Assembly: GCA_964513515.1 (NCBI GenBank)
Contig: CAZEMP010000003.1
Location: forward strand, 87,612 to 151,611
Origin: Bog-1340 sp964513515
GTDB taxonomy: Bacteria > Patescibacteriota > Minisyncoccia > Phycocordibacterales > GWA1-40-21
Length of the DNA: 64,000 nt
Direction of reading: 5' to 3'
Below the pieces are notes generated by a model. It did not search any database, was not told where the DNA came from, and saw only the letters and a list, made by a program, of their open reading frames with translations. A program made the translations under genes and the position numbers. The stretch's first letter is position 1; every line of letters begins with the position of its first letter. Shown one piece after another: positions 39,964-49,302 of this stretch.

Positions 39964-42267
39964 ATGGAAATAAACAAAAAACAAATTCATACTCGGGTAA
40001 AAGGAATGCACTGTGCATCTTGCGCAGGAATAATTGAGAGAACTTTTAAAAAAATTGATGGTGTTCACTCTGCAGAGGTGAACTATGGTACTGAAACAGC
40101 AAAAATCTCTTATGATCCAAATAAAACAAATCCTCAAGATTTATCAAAAAATATAGAAAAACTTGGATATTCAATACACACACCATCTGCTTCTGAAATG
40201 CATATGTCAGAAGACGAACACAGAGAACATCTAGGGCTCAACCAGTCTAAAAAAGAAAAACTTGCTGAAATTGCTGATATGAAGACAAAAGTTGTATCGG
40301 CGTTACCGCTTGCTGTTTTTAGTATTTCTTTAATGATTTGGGATGTTTTAATTAAATATAAAGTACTTTCTGAAATGAATTCTGTAACCAGTGAATTTTT
40401 ACATCACCTGTTACCTTTAATGGCAACATATATACTTTTTGTAGTTGGTAAACCATATCTGCTCGGCTTTTATCGTTTTCTTAGATATGGAAAGGCAAAT
40501 ATGGATACTCTTATTGGTATTGGTACCCTTACAGCATATATTTATAGTTTTATAGTAACGGCATTTGAAGATGTTCTTAAGCCGCTCATAAACACTGAAA
40601 ATACATATTATGATATTACTATTGTGGTCATTACTTTTATTGCACTTGGAAAATATCTAGAGGCTAGATCAAAAATAAAGACCGGAGATGCTATTGAAAA
40701 ATTATTAAACCTACAAGCTAAAACGGCTACAGTTTTACGTGACGGTAGAGAAGTAGAAATACCAGTAGCTGAAGTAATACACGGCGATCTTATAGTGGTA
40801 AAACCTGGAACAAAAATTCCAGTAGACGGAATAATCACCGAAGGATCTTCATTTGTTGATGAATCTATGGTGACTGGTGAGCCAATGCCAGTAAAAAAGA
40901 AAATGGGCGATAATGTAGCTTCTGGAACCATAAATACAAACGGACACTTTATTTTTAAAGCAACAAAAGTAGGATCTGAAACATTGCTAGCTCAAATAAT
41001 AAAAATGGTTGAAGATGCACAAGGAAGCAAGGCACCAATACAGGCACTCGCAGACAAGATATCTTCCGTCTTTGTGCCAATAGTGATAGTTATTTCATTT
41101 GCAGCATTAATATCGTGGATTATTTTTGGTGCGGGAACACTCGGCATATCTGCAGCTCTTTCATACGGGCTCGTCTCCTTTGTTGGTGTGCTTGTTATAG
41201 CTTGTCCATGTGCTTTGGGGCTCGCAACACCTACAGCAATAATTGTGGGTGTAGGAAAAGGTGCGGGGGAAGGTATTCTTGTAAAGGACGCAGCGACTCT
41301 TGAGGAGCTTCATAAAGTGGATACTGTTGTGTTTGATAAAACAGGAACTATTACTATAGGTAAGCCAACATTGGTAGATATGCATAATATGTCTAATTTT
41401 AGTGACGATGAACTTATTTCAATACTCGGAACACTTGAGAAGAAATCTGAACATCCTATAGCACATGCGATCGTGAATTATGCAATTGATAAAAGCATAG
41501 ACTTAAAAGAAGTTTTAGATTTTAAAAATATTGAAGGAAAAGGAATAGGTGGCAAAATAGATAATAAAGAATATTATGCTGGTAATGTAAAACTTGCTAA
41601 AGATTTTGGATTGCCTCTTGATACGTCAAAGATTGAGCAATATACACAAGAAGGAAAGACGCCAGTTGTAATTACAACGAAGGAAAAAGTTCTCGGATTT
41701 GTTATGGTTGCTGATGAAATTAAAGCAGAATCAAAAAAAGCAATTGCTGATCTACATAAACTCGGTATAAAGTCCGTTATGCTTACAGGAGACGATGAAA
41801 AGACCGCAAAATACATCGCATCCCTTGTAGGAATTGATGAAGTAATAGCGCATGTATTACCACAAAATAAATTAGAAAAAATAAAAGATCTTCAGGCAAA
41901 AGGAGCAGTAGTAGCAATGGCCGGAGATGGTATCAATGATGCACCAGCACTTGCTCAAGCTAATGTGGGGATTGCTATGAGTACTGGTACAGATGTTGCC
42001 ATAGAATCTGCGGGTATAACTTTACTTTCTGGTGATATTTCAAAACTTGTAAAAGCAATTAAGCTTTCAAAAATGACAATGCTTGGAATAAAACAGAATC
42101 TTTTCTGGGCGTTTATTTATAATATTATCGGCATTCCACTTGCAGCAGGGGTATTTTACCCATTATTTGGATGGCTTTTGAGCCCTGTATTTGCCGGATT
42201 TGCTATGGCAATGTCTTCTGTTTCTGTTGTTTTGAATTCATTAAGAATTAAAACTAAAAAATTATAA
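39964..42267 (+). CDS. copA: Copper-exporting P1B-type ATPase
   Basis: 767 aa from the ATG at 39964; a longer frame from 39871 would translate a dispersed repeat. N-terminal metal-binding domain GMHCASC (14-20), eight membrane helices, the transport motif CPCALG (about 415), phosphorylation site DKTGT (about 458), SEHPIAHAI with the P1B-specific HP, TGDD and GDGINDAPAL. Pumps Cu(I) out of the cytoplasm. Between csoR and a cupredoxin gene, which fits copper resistance. Confidence 0.97.
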   Translation: MEINKKQIHTRVKGMHCASCAGIIERTFKKIDGVHSAEVNYGTETAKISYDPNKTNPQDLSKNIEKLGYSIHTPSASEMHMSEDEHREHLGLNQSKKEKLAEIADMKTKVVSALPLAVFSISLMIWDVLIKYKVLSEMNSVTSEFLHHLLPLMATYILFVVGKPYLLGFYRFLRYGKANMDTLIGIGTLTAYIYSFIVTAFEDVLKPLINTENTYYDITIVVITFIALGKYLEARSKIKTGDAIEKLLNLQAKTATVLRDGREVEIPVAEVIHGDLIVVKPGTKIPVDGIITEGSSFVDESMVTGEPMPVKKKMGDNVASGTINTNGHFIFKATKVGSETLLAQIIKMVEDAQGSKAPIQALADKISSVFVPIVIVISFAALISWIIFGAGTLGISAALSYGLVSFVGVLVIACPCALGLATPTAIIVGVGKGAGEGILVKDAATLEELHKVDTVVFDKTGTITIGKPTLVDMHNMSNFSDDELISILGTLEKKSEHPIAHAIVNYAIDKSIDLKEVLDFKNIEGKGIGGKIDNKEYYAGNVKLAKDFGLPLDTSKIEQYTQEGKTPVVITTKEKVLGFVMVADEIKAESKKAIADLHKLGIKSVMLTGDDEKTAKYIASLVGIDEVIAHVLPQNKLEKIKDLQAKGAVVAMAGDGINDAPALAQANVGIAMSTGTDVAIESAGITLLSGDISKLVKAIKLSKMTMLGIKQNLFWAFIYNIIGIPLAAGVFYPLFGWLLSPVFAGFAMAMSSVSVVLNSLRIKTKKL

Positions 42268-42268
42268 T

Positions 42269-43279
42269 ATGAAAAAATACACACTTCATATAAATGGAAC
42301 CCATTGTGCATCGTGCAAGATATTGGTTGAAGATATTTTGAATGAACAAGATTATATAAAAAAATCTCACGTAGATCTAAAGAAAGAAATTGTAGATATC
42401 GAAGCTGATACTGAAAAAAACACAGAAGAAATTATTTCTGATATAAATAATAAATTAAATAAAAATGGATATTCCGTTTCTTTAGAAAAAAAGGAAAGTG
42501 TAGAAGAATCTGACAATACTGCTTGGTATGCCATACCGATCGGACTTGTGATACTTGCCTTATTTTTTCTTTTGCAGAGGTCAGGAATACTAAATTTTGG
42601 TATAAGTGGGGAAGTAACGCCAGTTACAAGTTTTATTATAGGTCTTGTCGCTTCTGTTTCTAGTTGTCTTGTAATTGTTGGTGGTCTAGTACTTTCACTT
42701 TCTGCAAAAGAAGCAGAAGTTGCAGAAGGATCTGGAAATAAACCTTTTTTTCTTTTTCATGCCGGAAGATTGATAGGCTTTGCGCTTTTTGGAGGAATCC
42801 TTGGTTTGATAGGTAAAGCTATAGGAATCAATTTTGTTTTTTCTTCAATACTCGGACTAATTGCTTCAGTCGTTATGGTTTTATTGGGATTAAGTTTACT
42901 TGGAATATTTAAAAAACACAAAATAACTTTACCTGGAAATATATTTAATTTTTTTAGAAAAATAGAACATGCAACTATTACACCCATAGTTATCGGTATC
43001 GGTACATTCTTTTTACCATGCGGTTTTACACAATCAATGCAGATAGCCTCACTTTCTAGTGGATCCTTTATTTCAGGTTTACTTATTATGTTTTTCTTCG
43101 CATTAGGAACTTTGCCAGTATTGGCACTTCTTTCTTTTGGATCAATGCCTTTTGCACACTCCAAAAATTCTTCACTATTTTTTAAATCTGCGGGGGTTGT
43201 TATAATTGGGTTTGGAGCTATTTCTTTAGTGGCAGGTCTTACAAGTTTGGGCATTATTGATCCAATATTTAATTTATAA
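42269..43279 (+). CDS. HMA-domain fused to a DsbD/TauE-like membrane protein
   Basis: 336 aa. N-terminal HMA domain (1-70) with GTHCASC, followed by about six to seven membrane helices (92-335); IGLVASVSSCLVIVGG and the later FFLPCGFTQSMQ contain the cysteine/proline helix pattern of the DsbD_2/sulfite exporter-like family (PF13386). Such HMA fusions are found in copper operons, for electron transfer or copper handling. Begins 1 nt after copA, so co-translated. Confidence 0.88.
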   Translation: MKKYTLHINGTHCASCKILVEDILNEQDYIKKSHVDLKKEIVDIEADTEKNTEEIISDINNKLNKNGYSVSLEKKESVEESDNTAWYAIPIGLVILALFFLLQRSGILNFGISGEVTPVTSFIIGLVASVSSCLVIVGGLVLSLSAKEAEVAEGSGNKPFFLFHAGRLIGFALFGGILGLIGKAIGINFVFSSILGLIASVVMVLLGLSLLGIFKKHKITLPGNIFNFFRKIEHATITPIVIGIGTFFLPCGFTQSMQIASLSSGSFISGLLIMFFFALGTLPVLALLSFGSMPFAHSKNSSLFFKSAGVVIIGFGAISLVAGLTSLGIIDPIFNL

Positions 43280-43282
43280 ATT

Positions 43283-43681
43283 ATGAGTACAAATAAAATA
43301 GCATCATCTATTACAATAGTCGCACTTCTAATAAGTATGGGTATTATTTTTACAAAAGATTTTGGGGCTGGTAATAATACAAATTTAGCAGGCTCGAATA
43401 TTGAAATTAAAGATGGAGTTCAATATGTAACGATAAATGCAAGAGGGGGATATTTTCCAAGAATATCAACGGCTACAGCCGGCATTCCCACAAAACTTAT
43501 TGTAAAAACCGACGGCACTTATGATTGCTCGTCGTACATAGTCATTAACTCTTTGAATTATAAAAACGTTTTACCACCAAGTGGGGAGACGGTGGTAGAT
43601 CTCGGAAATCCAACATCAGGAAAGTCATTAAATGGAACTTGTGGAATGGGAATGTATAGATTTGAAATAGATTTTAAATAG
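43283..43681 (+). CDS. Exported cupredoxin-like protein
   Basis: 132 aa, N-terminal signal or anchor (about 6-24), then a cupredoxin-like domain: VTINARGGYFPRISTATAGIP (about 49-69), Cys in TYDCSSYI, and CGMGMYRFEI at the C-terminus, with Cys and Met as candidate ligands; the usual His pair is not obvious. Starts 3 nt after the previous gene. Probably binds copper outside the membrane for the exporter. Confidence 0.82.
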   Translation: MSTNKIASSITIVALLISMGIIFTKDFGAGNNTNLAGSNIEIKDGVQYVTINARGGYFPRISTATAGIPTKLIVKTDGTYDCSSYIVINSLNYKNVLPPSGETVVDLGNPTSGKSLNGTCGMGMYRFEIDFK

Positions 43682-43728
43682 ATTTTGATCTTTACTAAAT
43701 TCTATCATATACTTTCTAGACTATTTAA

Positions 43729-43801
43729 GGGCCGCTAGCTCATTTGGTAGAGCGTTTCCATGGCATGGAAGAGGCGACCGGTTCGATCCCGGTGCGGTCC
43801 A
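43729..43801 (+). tRNA. tRNA-Ala (anticodon GGC)
   Basis: Acceptor GGGCCGC pairs with GCGGTCC, again with G3-U70. Anticodon loop ATGGCAT gives GGC (stem TTTCC/GGAAG). T arm CCGGTTCGATCCCGG is standard. CCA not encoded. Confidence 0.96.
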
Positions 43802-43947
43802 CAGTAAGTTCTTAGGAACTTTTACTGTGGACCGCAGCAAGCAAACTTCTTTGCTTGCGTACCGGGATCGAAAGACTTTTCCGTACGAGCGAAGCGAGGT
43901 GGAAAAGTACCCGCCACGGTAGGTGGAGATTCCCGGTGCGGTCCACA
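43788..43947 (+). repeat. Post-tRNA element 2: inverted and direct copies of the tRNA 3' end
   Basis: CCCGGTGCGGTCCACA (43788-43803) recurs at 43932-43947 as a direct repeat. Between them TTACTGTGGACCGC (43822-43835) is the exact inverse of GCGGTCCACAGTAA (43794-43807), forming a 14-bp hairpin with loop. An insert AGCAAGCAAA-CTTC-TTTGCTT follows (43836-43860), then ACCGGGATCGAA, the inverted T arm. GACTTTTCC...GGAAAAGT is another stem. Confidence 0.8.
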
Positions 43948-44032
43948 AAAGACTATTCAAATTTTTTATCTACTATGTTATAGTATTTTTTCCGTTTAAA
44001 AATAGAAAAAAATAAACTAACAAAGCAAATAT

Positions 44033-44569
44033 ATGAGTATAATGAAACTTATAGAAATACCGATTGGAAAGAATTTTCCAGAAGCAATCAATGTGATTGT
44101 AGAAATACAAAAAGGTAAACGTAATAAATATGAATACGATGAAGAGACTGGACGTATCAAGCTTGATAGAGTACTCAATTCTGCACTCCACTATCCTGTA
44201 GACTACGGCTTTATGCCACAAACAAGATCTGAAGACGGTGATCCTGGAGATGTTTTGATATTGACCAATAGCCCTGTTTTTCCTGGCTGTGTTTTAGAGG
44301 TGCGACCTATAGGATACTTAAAAATGTCTGATGATAAGGGAATTGATAATAAAATATTGGCAGTTCCAGTGGGTAATCCTCACATGTCACATATAAAAGA
44401 TTTATCTGATGTTACAAAACACACTTTGAAAGAAATTACTCACTTTTTTGAACAATATAAAGTTCTTGAGGAAAAATTTGTCAAAGTTGGAGGATGGGGA
44501 AATAAAAAAGAGGCAATAAAATTGATTAAAAAAGAACACGAAAGGTATCTTAAAGAGAAGAAGAAATAG
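44033..44569 (+). CDS. ppa: Inorganic pyrophosphatase
   Basis: 178 aa, soluble family I. Hydrolyses pyrophosphate to pull biosynthetic reactions. Visible: VIVEIQKGKRNKYEYDEETG, HYPVDYGFMPQT, and the metal site EDGDPGDVLI (about 64-73). An in-frame Met at residue 4 could also be the start. Terminator follows 8 nt after the stop. Confidence 0.97.
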   Translation: MSIMKLIEIPIGKNFPEAINVIVEIQKGKRNKYEYDEETGRIKLDRVLNSALHYPVDYGFMPQTRSEDGDPGDVLILTNSPVFPGCVLEVRPIGYLKMSDDKGIDNKILAVPVGNPHMSHIKDLSDVTKHTLKEITHFFEQYKVLEEKFVKVGGWGNKKEAIKLIKKEHERYLKEKKK

Positions 44570-44576
44570 TAAATAA

Positions 44577-44607
44577 AACGAGCGACACACGAAGTGTGTC
44601 GCTCGTT
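44577..44607. terminator. Intrinsic terminator after ppa
   Basis: AACGAGCGACACAC-GAA-GTGTGTCGCTCGTT, perfect 14-bp stem. Confidence 0.9.
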
Positions 44608-44684
44608 CATTGCATAAAGTAGAAAAAAGATTACAATTGATATATTGTTAGTTATTATTAGTACTTATTAATAAGTAAAATATT

Positions 44685-45362
44685 ATGAAAATCATAAAAA
44701 ATAGTTTAGTAATACTTCCAGCTCTATTATTATCTCTAGGTTTGTATACTTTAGTACAAGCTGAAGGATATGCAGAAGCGAAAACAGACTCTGTAAGTGC
44801 AACAAGAGTGGAAAGTGAAAAAGGTGATGACGATTCAAATCGTATCGCCACATCTGCTGAAGCAAGAGAAAGAAATCTTGATAGAAGAGATTCAGACGAA
44901 GAATCTACAAGTACTGCAAGTAGCTCAAAATCACGTTCACCAAAAGCAGATGAACACAGAAGTGCCGTTGCATTATTTGTTCAAAATTTGCTAAAGATTG
45001 CAGATAGAGATGGTGGTATTGGAGAACAAGTAAGAGAGGTGGCAAAAGAACAAAACGATTCAGGCACTTCAACTGAAGAATCAATAAAGAAGTTAGAAAC
45101 AAGAAGTAGACTAAAGACATTTTTGATTGGTACAGATTATAAGAATCTAGGTGCAATAAGAAGTGAATTAGCAAAAACAGAAAAGAGGATTGAAAGATTG
45201 AATGAATTAGCTTCATCAACATGGAGTACAAGAATGAAAACTGACTTGGATGAACAGGTAAAGTTATTGCAAGAAGAGAAAGCTAAGCTTGATGCTTTTG
45301 TTAAAGCAAATGAAAGCAGATTTAGTCTTTTTGGCTGGTTTGTTAGATTGGTAAATAGATAA
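44685..45362 (+). CDS. Exported coiled-coil hypothetical protein
   Basis: 225 aa. N-terminal signal peptide (about 8-26, VQAEG). A Ser/Asp/Arg-rich disordered region (30-88) is followed by helical segments, with a long coiled coil at about 160-210 (LAKTEKRIERLNELASS) and an amphipathic tail (FGWFVRLVNR). No family recognised; likely secreted or membrane-tethered. Its own terminator follows. Confidence 0.8.
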   Translation: MKIIKNSLVILPALLLSLGLYTLVQAEGYAEAKTDSVSATRVESEKGDDDSNRIATSAEARERNLDRRDSDEESTSTASSSKSRSPKADEHRSAVALFVQNLLKIADRDGGIGEQVREVAKEQNDSGTSTEESIKKLETRSRLKTFLIGTDYKNLGAIRSELAKTEKRIERLNELASSTWSTRMKTDLDEQVKLLQEEKAKLDAFVKANESRFSLFGWFVRLVNR

Positions 45363-45378
45363 AAAAACAACAGAAAAG

Positions 45379-45420
45379 TAAAACAAAACACCACGCAATT
45401 CGCGTGGTGTTTTGTTTTAC
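45379..45420. terminator. Intrinsic terminator
   Basis: AAAACAAAACACCACGC-AATT-GCGTGGTGTTTTGTTTT type stem, flanked by A and T runs. Confidence 0.94.
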
Positions 45421-45471
45421 TATAATTTTTAAAATTTGGTATAATATTGTATATATTATTTTATAACCACC

Positions 45472-46977
45472 ATGTTTTCAAAAATAAAAATTTTAGTGCT
45501 AAACAATAAGTGGTGGACAGTGTTATTGGTGGTTATTATTAGTGTAGTAACTATTTTTTTTAGAAAAGATAAGACTCAAGAATTAGAAACAGTTACAGTA
45601 CAAAAGCATAATATTGTTGAAGAGGTCAGTGCTACTGGAAATGTTAAACCGCTTTCGGACCTTGATCTTTCTTTTGAAATTGGCGGACAGGTTTCTAAGT
45701 TGTATCTATCTGTTGGAGATAAAGTATATGAAGGACAATTTATTGTTTCACTTTCCAATGCAGATTTAGTAGCGGCGGTTGATCAGGCAAAAGCTGGTCT
45801 AAAAATTGCGGAAGCAAATCTGGCTCTACTTAAAAACGGAACAAGACCAGAAGAATTAAATATATCTAAAATTTCTCTTGATGATGCTGTTGCCTCGCTT
45901 CAAAGTAAAATGTCTGATGCGTATACGAAATCAGATGATGCAATAAGAAACAATATCGATCAAATTTTTAATAATCCCGGAACTCAATCTGCAAAATTAA
46001 ACATAGTACTTAATAATTCTGAACTCGAATACGATATAACTAGTCTTAGATATGAAATAGAATCTATGTTAAATAGTTGGAGCACCTCAATTTCATCTTT
46101 GTCGGTAAAAACAGTTTATTCAAATTTAGACAAAATAAACTTATTTTTAGATAAGGTAGCCTTGGGAGTAAATTCTTTAACGGCAAATTCTAATATTACT
46201 CAAACACTAATAGATAAATATAAAACAGCCGTTTCTGCAGCAAGATCGTCTATTAGTACTGTATATTCAGGTTTAAATACTGTCGATACTTCATATAATT
46301 ATGCAAAGGCAAATTACGATTTAAAAATTGCAGGAAATACAATTGAGTCAATAAATGCTTCAGAAGCAACAGTTGAACAGGCACGAGCAAATTTAGACGC
46401 CGCAGTGGCAAAACTTTCTAAGTCAATGATTATTTCGCCAATAAGCGGTATTATCACAAATATTAATGCAAAAGTAGGTCAGACAATTCAATCTGGAGTT
46501 GTGGCTGTATCAGTTATTTCATATGGGAAATATGATGTTGAGGCGTTTATTCCAGAAGCTGATATTGCAAAAATAAAGATAGGTAATAAAGCTCGTACAA
46601 CATTAGATGCCTATGGTTCAAACACTTTCTTTGATACAGAAGTTATTAAAATTGACCCAAGTGAAACTGTAATAGAAAATGTACCTACATATAAGGTCAC
46701 ATTTAAGTTTGCCTCATCCTCAGACGAAAGGATTAAGTCCGGCATGACAGCAAACCTAGATATTCTCACTGGTAATAGAGAAGGAGTTTTAGCTGTACCT
46801 TCTAGATCTGTATATACAATTGATAATCAAAAATACGTAAAATTAGTTGATATTACTGACATAAAAAATACCAAGGAAACAAAAGTAGAGATTGGTATTC
46901 GTGGTGTTGATGGATATGTAGAAATTATTTCTGGGCTAAAAGAAGGTGATAAAGTTGTAGCTTCACCGAAAATATAG
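45472..46977 (+). CDS. HlyD/MacA-family membrane fusion protein
   Basis: 501 aa. N-terminal membrane helix (about 14-30), then lipoyl-like half (VEEVSATGNVKPLSDLDL), a long helical hairpin (about 105-310), second lipoyl half (MIISPISGIITNINAKVGQT), and beta-barrel domain. MFPs couple an inner membrane ABC transporter to the exterior. It is followed by an ATPase and a MacB-type permease, giving a complete three-gene tripartite-like exporter. In a single-membrane organism the MFP would extend into the wall. Substrate unknown. Confidence 0.92.
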   Translation: MFSKIKILVLNNKWWTVLLVVIISVVTIFFRKDKTQELETVTVQKHNIVEEVSATGNVKPLSDLDLSFEIGGQVSKLYLSVGDKVYEGQFIVSLSNADLVAAVDQAKAGLKIAEANLALLKNGTRPEELNISKISLDDAVASLQSKMSDAYTKSDDAIRNNIDQIFNNPGTQSAKLNIVLNNSELEYDITSLRYEIESMLNSWSTSISSLSVKTVYSNLDKINLFLDKVALGVNSLTANSNITQTLIDKYKTAVSAARSSISTVYSGLNTVDTSYNYAKANYDLKIAGNTIESINASEATVEQARANLDAAVAKLSKSMIISPISGIITNINAKVGQTIQSGVVAVSVISYGKYDVEAFIPEADIAKIKIGNKARTTLDAYGSNTFFDTEVIKIDPSETVIENVPTYKVTFKFASSSDERIKSGMTANLDILTGNREGVLAVPSRSVYTIDNQKYVKLVDITDIKNTKETKVEIGIRGVDGYVEIISGLKEGDKVVASPKI

Positions 46978-47010
46978 TCATTAAGAATTTTTAATAACAA
47001 ATTATGCAAA

Positions 47011-47727
47011 ATGATTATCGAAGCAAAAAACCTTTGGAAAGTTTATAATAGTGAAGGTACAAAGACCGAGGCCCTTCGTGGAGTTTCTTTCAATATAAAA
47101 AAGGGAGAGTTTGTCGCTATCATGGGGCCTTCTGGATCTGGTAAGTCTACTCTACTTCATATACTCGGACTCTTAGATGATCATACAGATGGTACTTATC
47201 ATTTTTCTGGAAAAGATATTGGTTCTTACGATCAAGAGCAGATTGCTAAATTAAGAAATCATAAAGTCGGTTTTGTCTTTCAGGCTTTTAATCTATTACC
47301 ACACGAAACAGTATTGGAGAATGTAAAGTTACCCCTTACATATTCAACAAGACCAGAATCTGAGTGGGAAAAAATAGCAGAAGAAGCCGTTATTGCTGTG
47401 GGGCTGGAACATCGCAAACATCATCAAGCTGTACAGCTTTCAGGAGGTGAAAAACAAAGAGTAGCCATAGCACGCGCACTTGTAAATTCTCCAGAAATTA
47501 TTTTTGCAGATGAGCCAACAGGAAATTTAGACTCAAAATCCGGGCAAGCAGTTATTGATATAATACAAAAATTGAATAGAGATATGGGTCATACAATAAT
47601 ACTTATTACACATGAGACTTATACTGCAGAATATGCAGAAAGGATTATTAAATTGCACGATGGACAAATAATAAGTGATGAAAGGGTGCATGTGAGAAGA
47701 ACTAATGCAAATCATTTTACAAAATAA
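47011..47727 (+). CDS. ABC transporter ATP-binding protein, MacB/LolD type
   Basis: 238 aa. Walker A GPSGSGKST (about 39-47), Q-loop FQAFNLLPHETVLENV, signature LSGGEKQRVAIARAL (about 146-160), Walker B IIFADEPTGNLD, H-loop THE. These match the MacB/LolD subfamily that works with FtsX-like permeases. It lies between the MFP and permease genes. Confidence 0.95.
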   Translation: MIIEAKNLWKVYNSEGTKTEALRGVSFNIKKGEFVAIMGPSGSGKSTLLHILGLLDDHTDGTYHFSGKDIGSYDQEQIAKLRNHKVGFVFQAFNLLPHETVLENVKLPLTYSTRPESEWEKIAEEAVIAVGLEHRKHHQAVQLSGGEKQRVAIARALVNSPEIIFADEPTGNLDSKSGQAVIDIIQKLNRDMGHTIILITHETYTAEYAERIIKLHDGQIISDERVHVRRTNANHFTK

Positions 47728-47731
47728 AAGT

Positions 47732-48970
47732 ATGAGATTGAAACATAGTTTAAAAACAGCCGTTACTGGTCTTGCGACACACAAATCACGCTCAGCTCTT
47801 ACTGTTACAGGTATTGTAATAGGTATTACCTCAATTATTTTAGTTATGTCTTTAGGACAGGGAGCTCAAAATCTTATTCTTAGTCAAGTAAATGGACTTG
47901 GTGCAACTACCATCACTATTGTTCCGGGTAAATTTCCAACAGGCCCATCAAGTGCTGCCCAGACACTCAGTGATTCACTTAAAGAAAAAGATCTTGTAGC
48001 ACTCAAGGTAAAGGCCAATGTTCCATATGCAAAATACATTATGCCTTTTGTTATGAGTGGAGGAAATGCTATCTATAGCAATCAAACATATCAAGCTGGT
48101 ATTTTTGGAGGAGGACCGTTGATGTCTGAAATATTTAATATAAATTTGGGAGAAGGAAATTTTTTTACAGACGATGATGTTTTAAGTAAAACTCAAGTTG
48201 TGGTCATTGGTTATAAAGTAAGAGATAATCTTTTTGATGGGAATGAAGTAATAGGGCAAAAAATTAGGATTAAAAACAACACTTTCAAAATAATAGGAGT
48301 TTTACCAGAAAAAGGACAATCATCTTTTGTTAATTTTGATGAAGCTGTAATTATGCCCTACACAACTGCCCAACAGTACGTACTTGGAATAAAATATTTT
48401 AATAGGATCATTGTCCAAGCGGATTCTCAGGAAAATATAAGCGCTACGGTAGATGATATTAGGAACACACTTAGGGATTCACACAACATTACTGACCCTG
48501 AAGACGATGATTTTTCTGTAACAACTCAGGCAGATATTGCAGCAACTTTAAATACTGTGACTACGGCCCTCACCGCTTTTCTTGCTGCAGTGGCTGCGAT
48601 ATCACTTATTGTAGGTGGAATAGGAATCATGAATATTATGCTTGTATCTGTAACAGAAAGAACAAGAGAGATCGGTCTTAGAAAGGCAATAGGTGCAACA
48701 AATAAAGATATACTCATGCAATTCTTACTTGAAGCTGTAATGCTCACTGGCACTGGCGGTCTCATAGGTGTAATACTTGGCGGATTACTTTCATATATTA
48801 TATCTATCATTCTTACAAAATTTCTCGCTTTAAATTGGATATTTATTTTCCCTTATGATGCTGCTGTACTTGGAATAGTAGTTGCTAGTATGGTTGGATT
48901 GATATTTGGAATATATCCTGCAAATCAAGCTTCTAAAAAGAGTCCGATGGAAGCGCTTAGATATGAGTAG
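47732..48970 (+). CDS. MacB-type ABC transporter permease (FtsX fold)
   Basis: 412 aa; I choose the ATG at 47732, 4 nt after the ATPase stop, over an upstream ATG at 47705. One N-terminal helix (SRSALTVTGIVIGITSIILV, about 17-36), a long extracytoplasmic domain (about 45-280), then three helices, with VSVTERTREIGLRKAIGATN preceding the second: the MacB/FtsX signature. Together with the two genes upstream it forms an exporter of peptides, lipoproteins or small toxins. Confidence 0.93.
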   Translation: MRLKHSLKTAVTGLATHKSRSALTVTGIVIGITSIILVMSLGQGAQNLILSQVNGLGATTITIVPGKFPTGPSSAAQTLSDSLKEKDLVALKVKANVPYAKYIMPFVMSGGNAIYSNQTYQAGIFGGGPLMSEIFNINLGEGNFFTDDDVLSKTQVVVIGYKVRDNLFDGNEVIGQKIRIKNNTFKIIGVLPEKGQSSFVNFDEAVIMPYTTAQQYVLGIKYFNRIIVQADSQENISATVDDIRNTLRDSHNITDPEDDDFSVTTQADIAATLNTVTTALTAFLAAVAAISLIVGGIGIMNIMLVSVTERTREIGLRKAIGATNKDILMQFLLEAVMLTGTGGLIGVILGGLLSYIISIILTKFLALNWIFIFPYDAAVLGIVVASMVGLIFGIYPANQASKKSPMEALRYE

Positions 48971-49033
48971 TTTGAAAGTTTAGAGTTTTAATGTTATAAA
49001 GTTATCAATTAATAAATAATTAATTTAAATTAT

Positions 49034-49264
49034 ATGGGATTTTTTAAGAATTTTATAATGAAGCAGAGCATTAAGTCTCAAATGAAAGGAGTACCAGAAG
49101 CACAACGAGAAATGATGTTAAAAGCTGTAGAAAAAAACCCTGAATTTTTTGAAAATATTGCAAAAGAAGTAGATCAAAAAGTGAAAGAAGGGAAGAGTCA
49201 AACAGCAGCATCTATGGAAGTTATGAGAAAGCATCAGAATGAATTAAGAAAGTTAATGATGTAA
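49034..49264 (+). CDS. Hypothetical helical protein (76 aa)
   Basis: Charged, all helical, Met- and Lys-rich; residues 15-40 (SQMKGVPEAQREMMLKAVEK) and the C-terminal helix look like an alpha-hairpin. No recognised family or membrane segment. Confidence 0.7.
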   Translation: MGFFKNFIMKQSIKSQMKGVPEAQREMMLKAVEKNPEFFENIAKEVDQKVKEGKSQTAASMEVMRKHQNELRKLMM

Positions 49265-49302
49265 TTTTGATTATTACTTAAAAATTTGCTAATGTGGCAT
49301 CT

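Noticed and set aside
43721..43960. Minus-strand frame of 79 codons across tRNA-Ala(GGC)
   Set aside because: It is the antisense of the tRNA and its repeated 3' end, a known source of false proteins.
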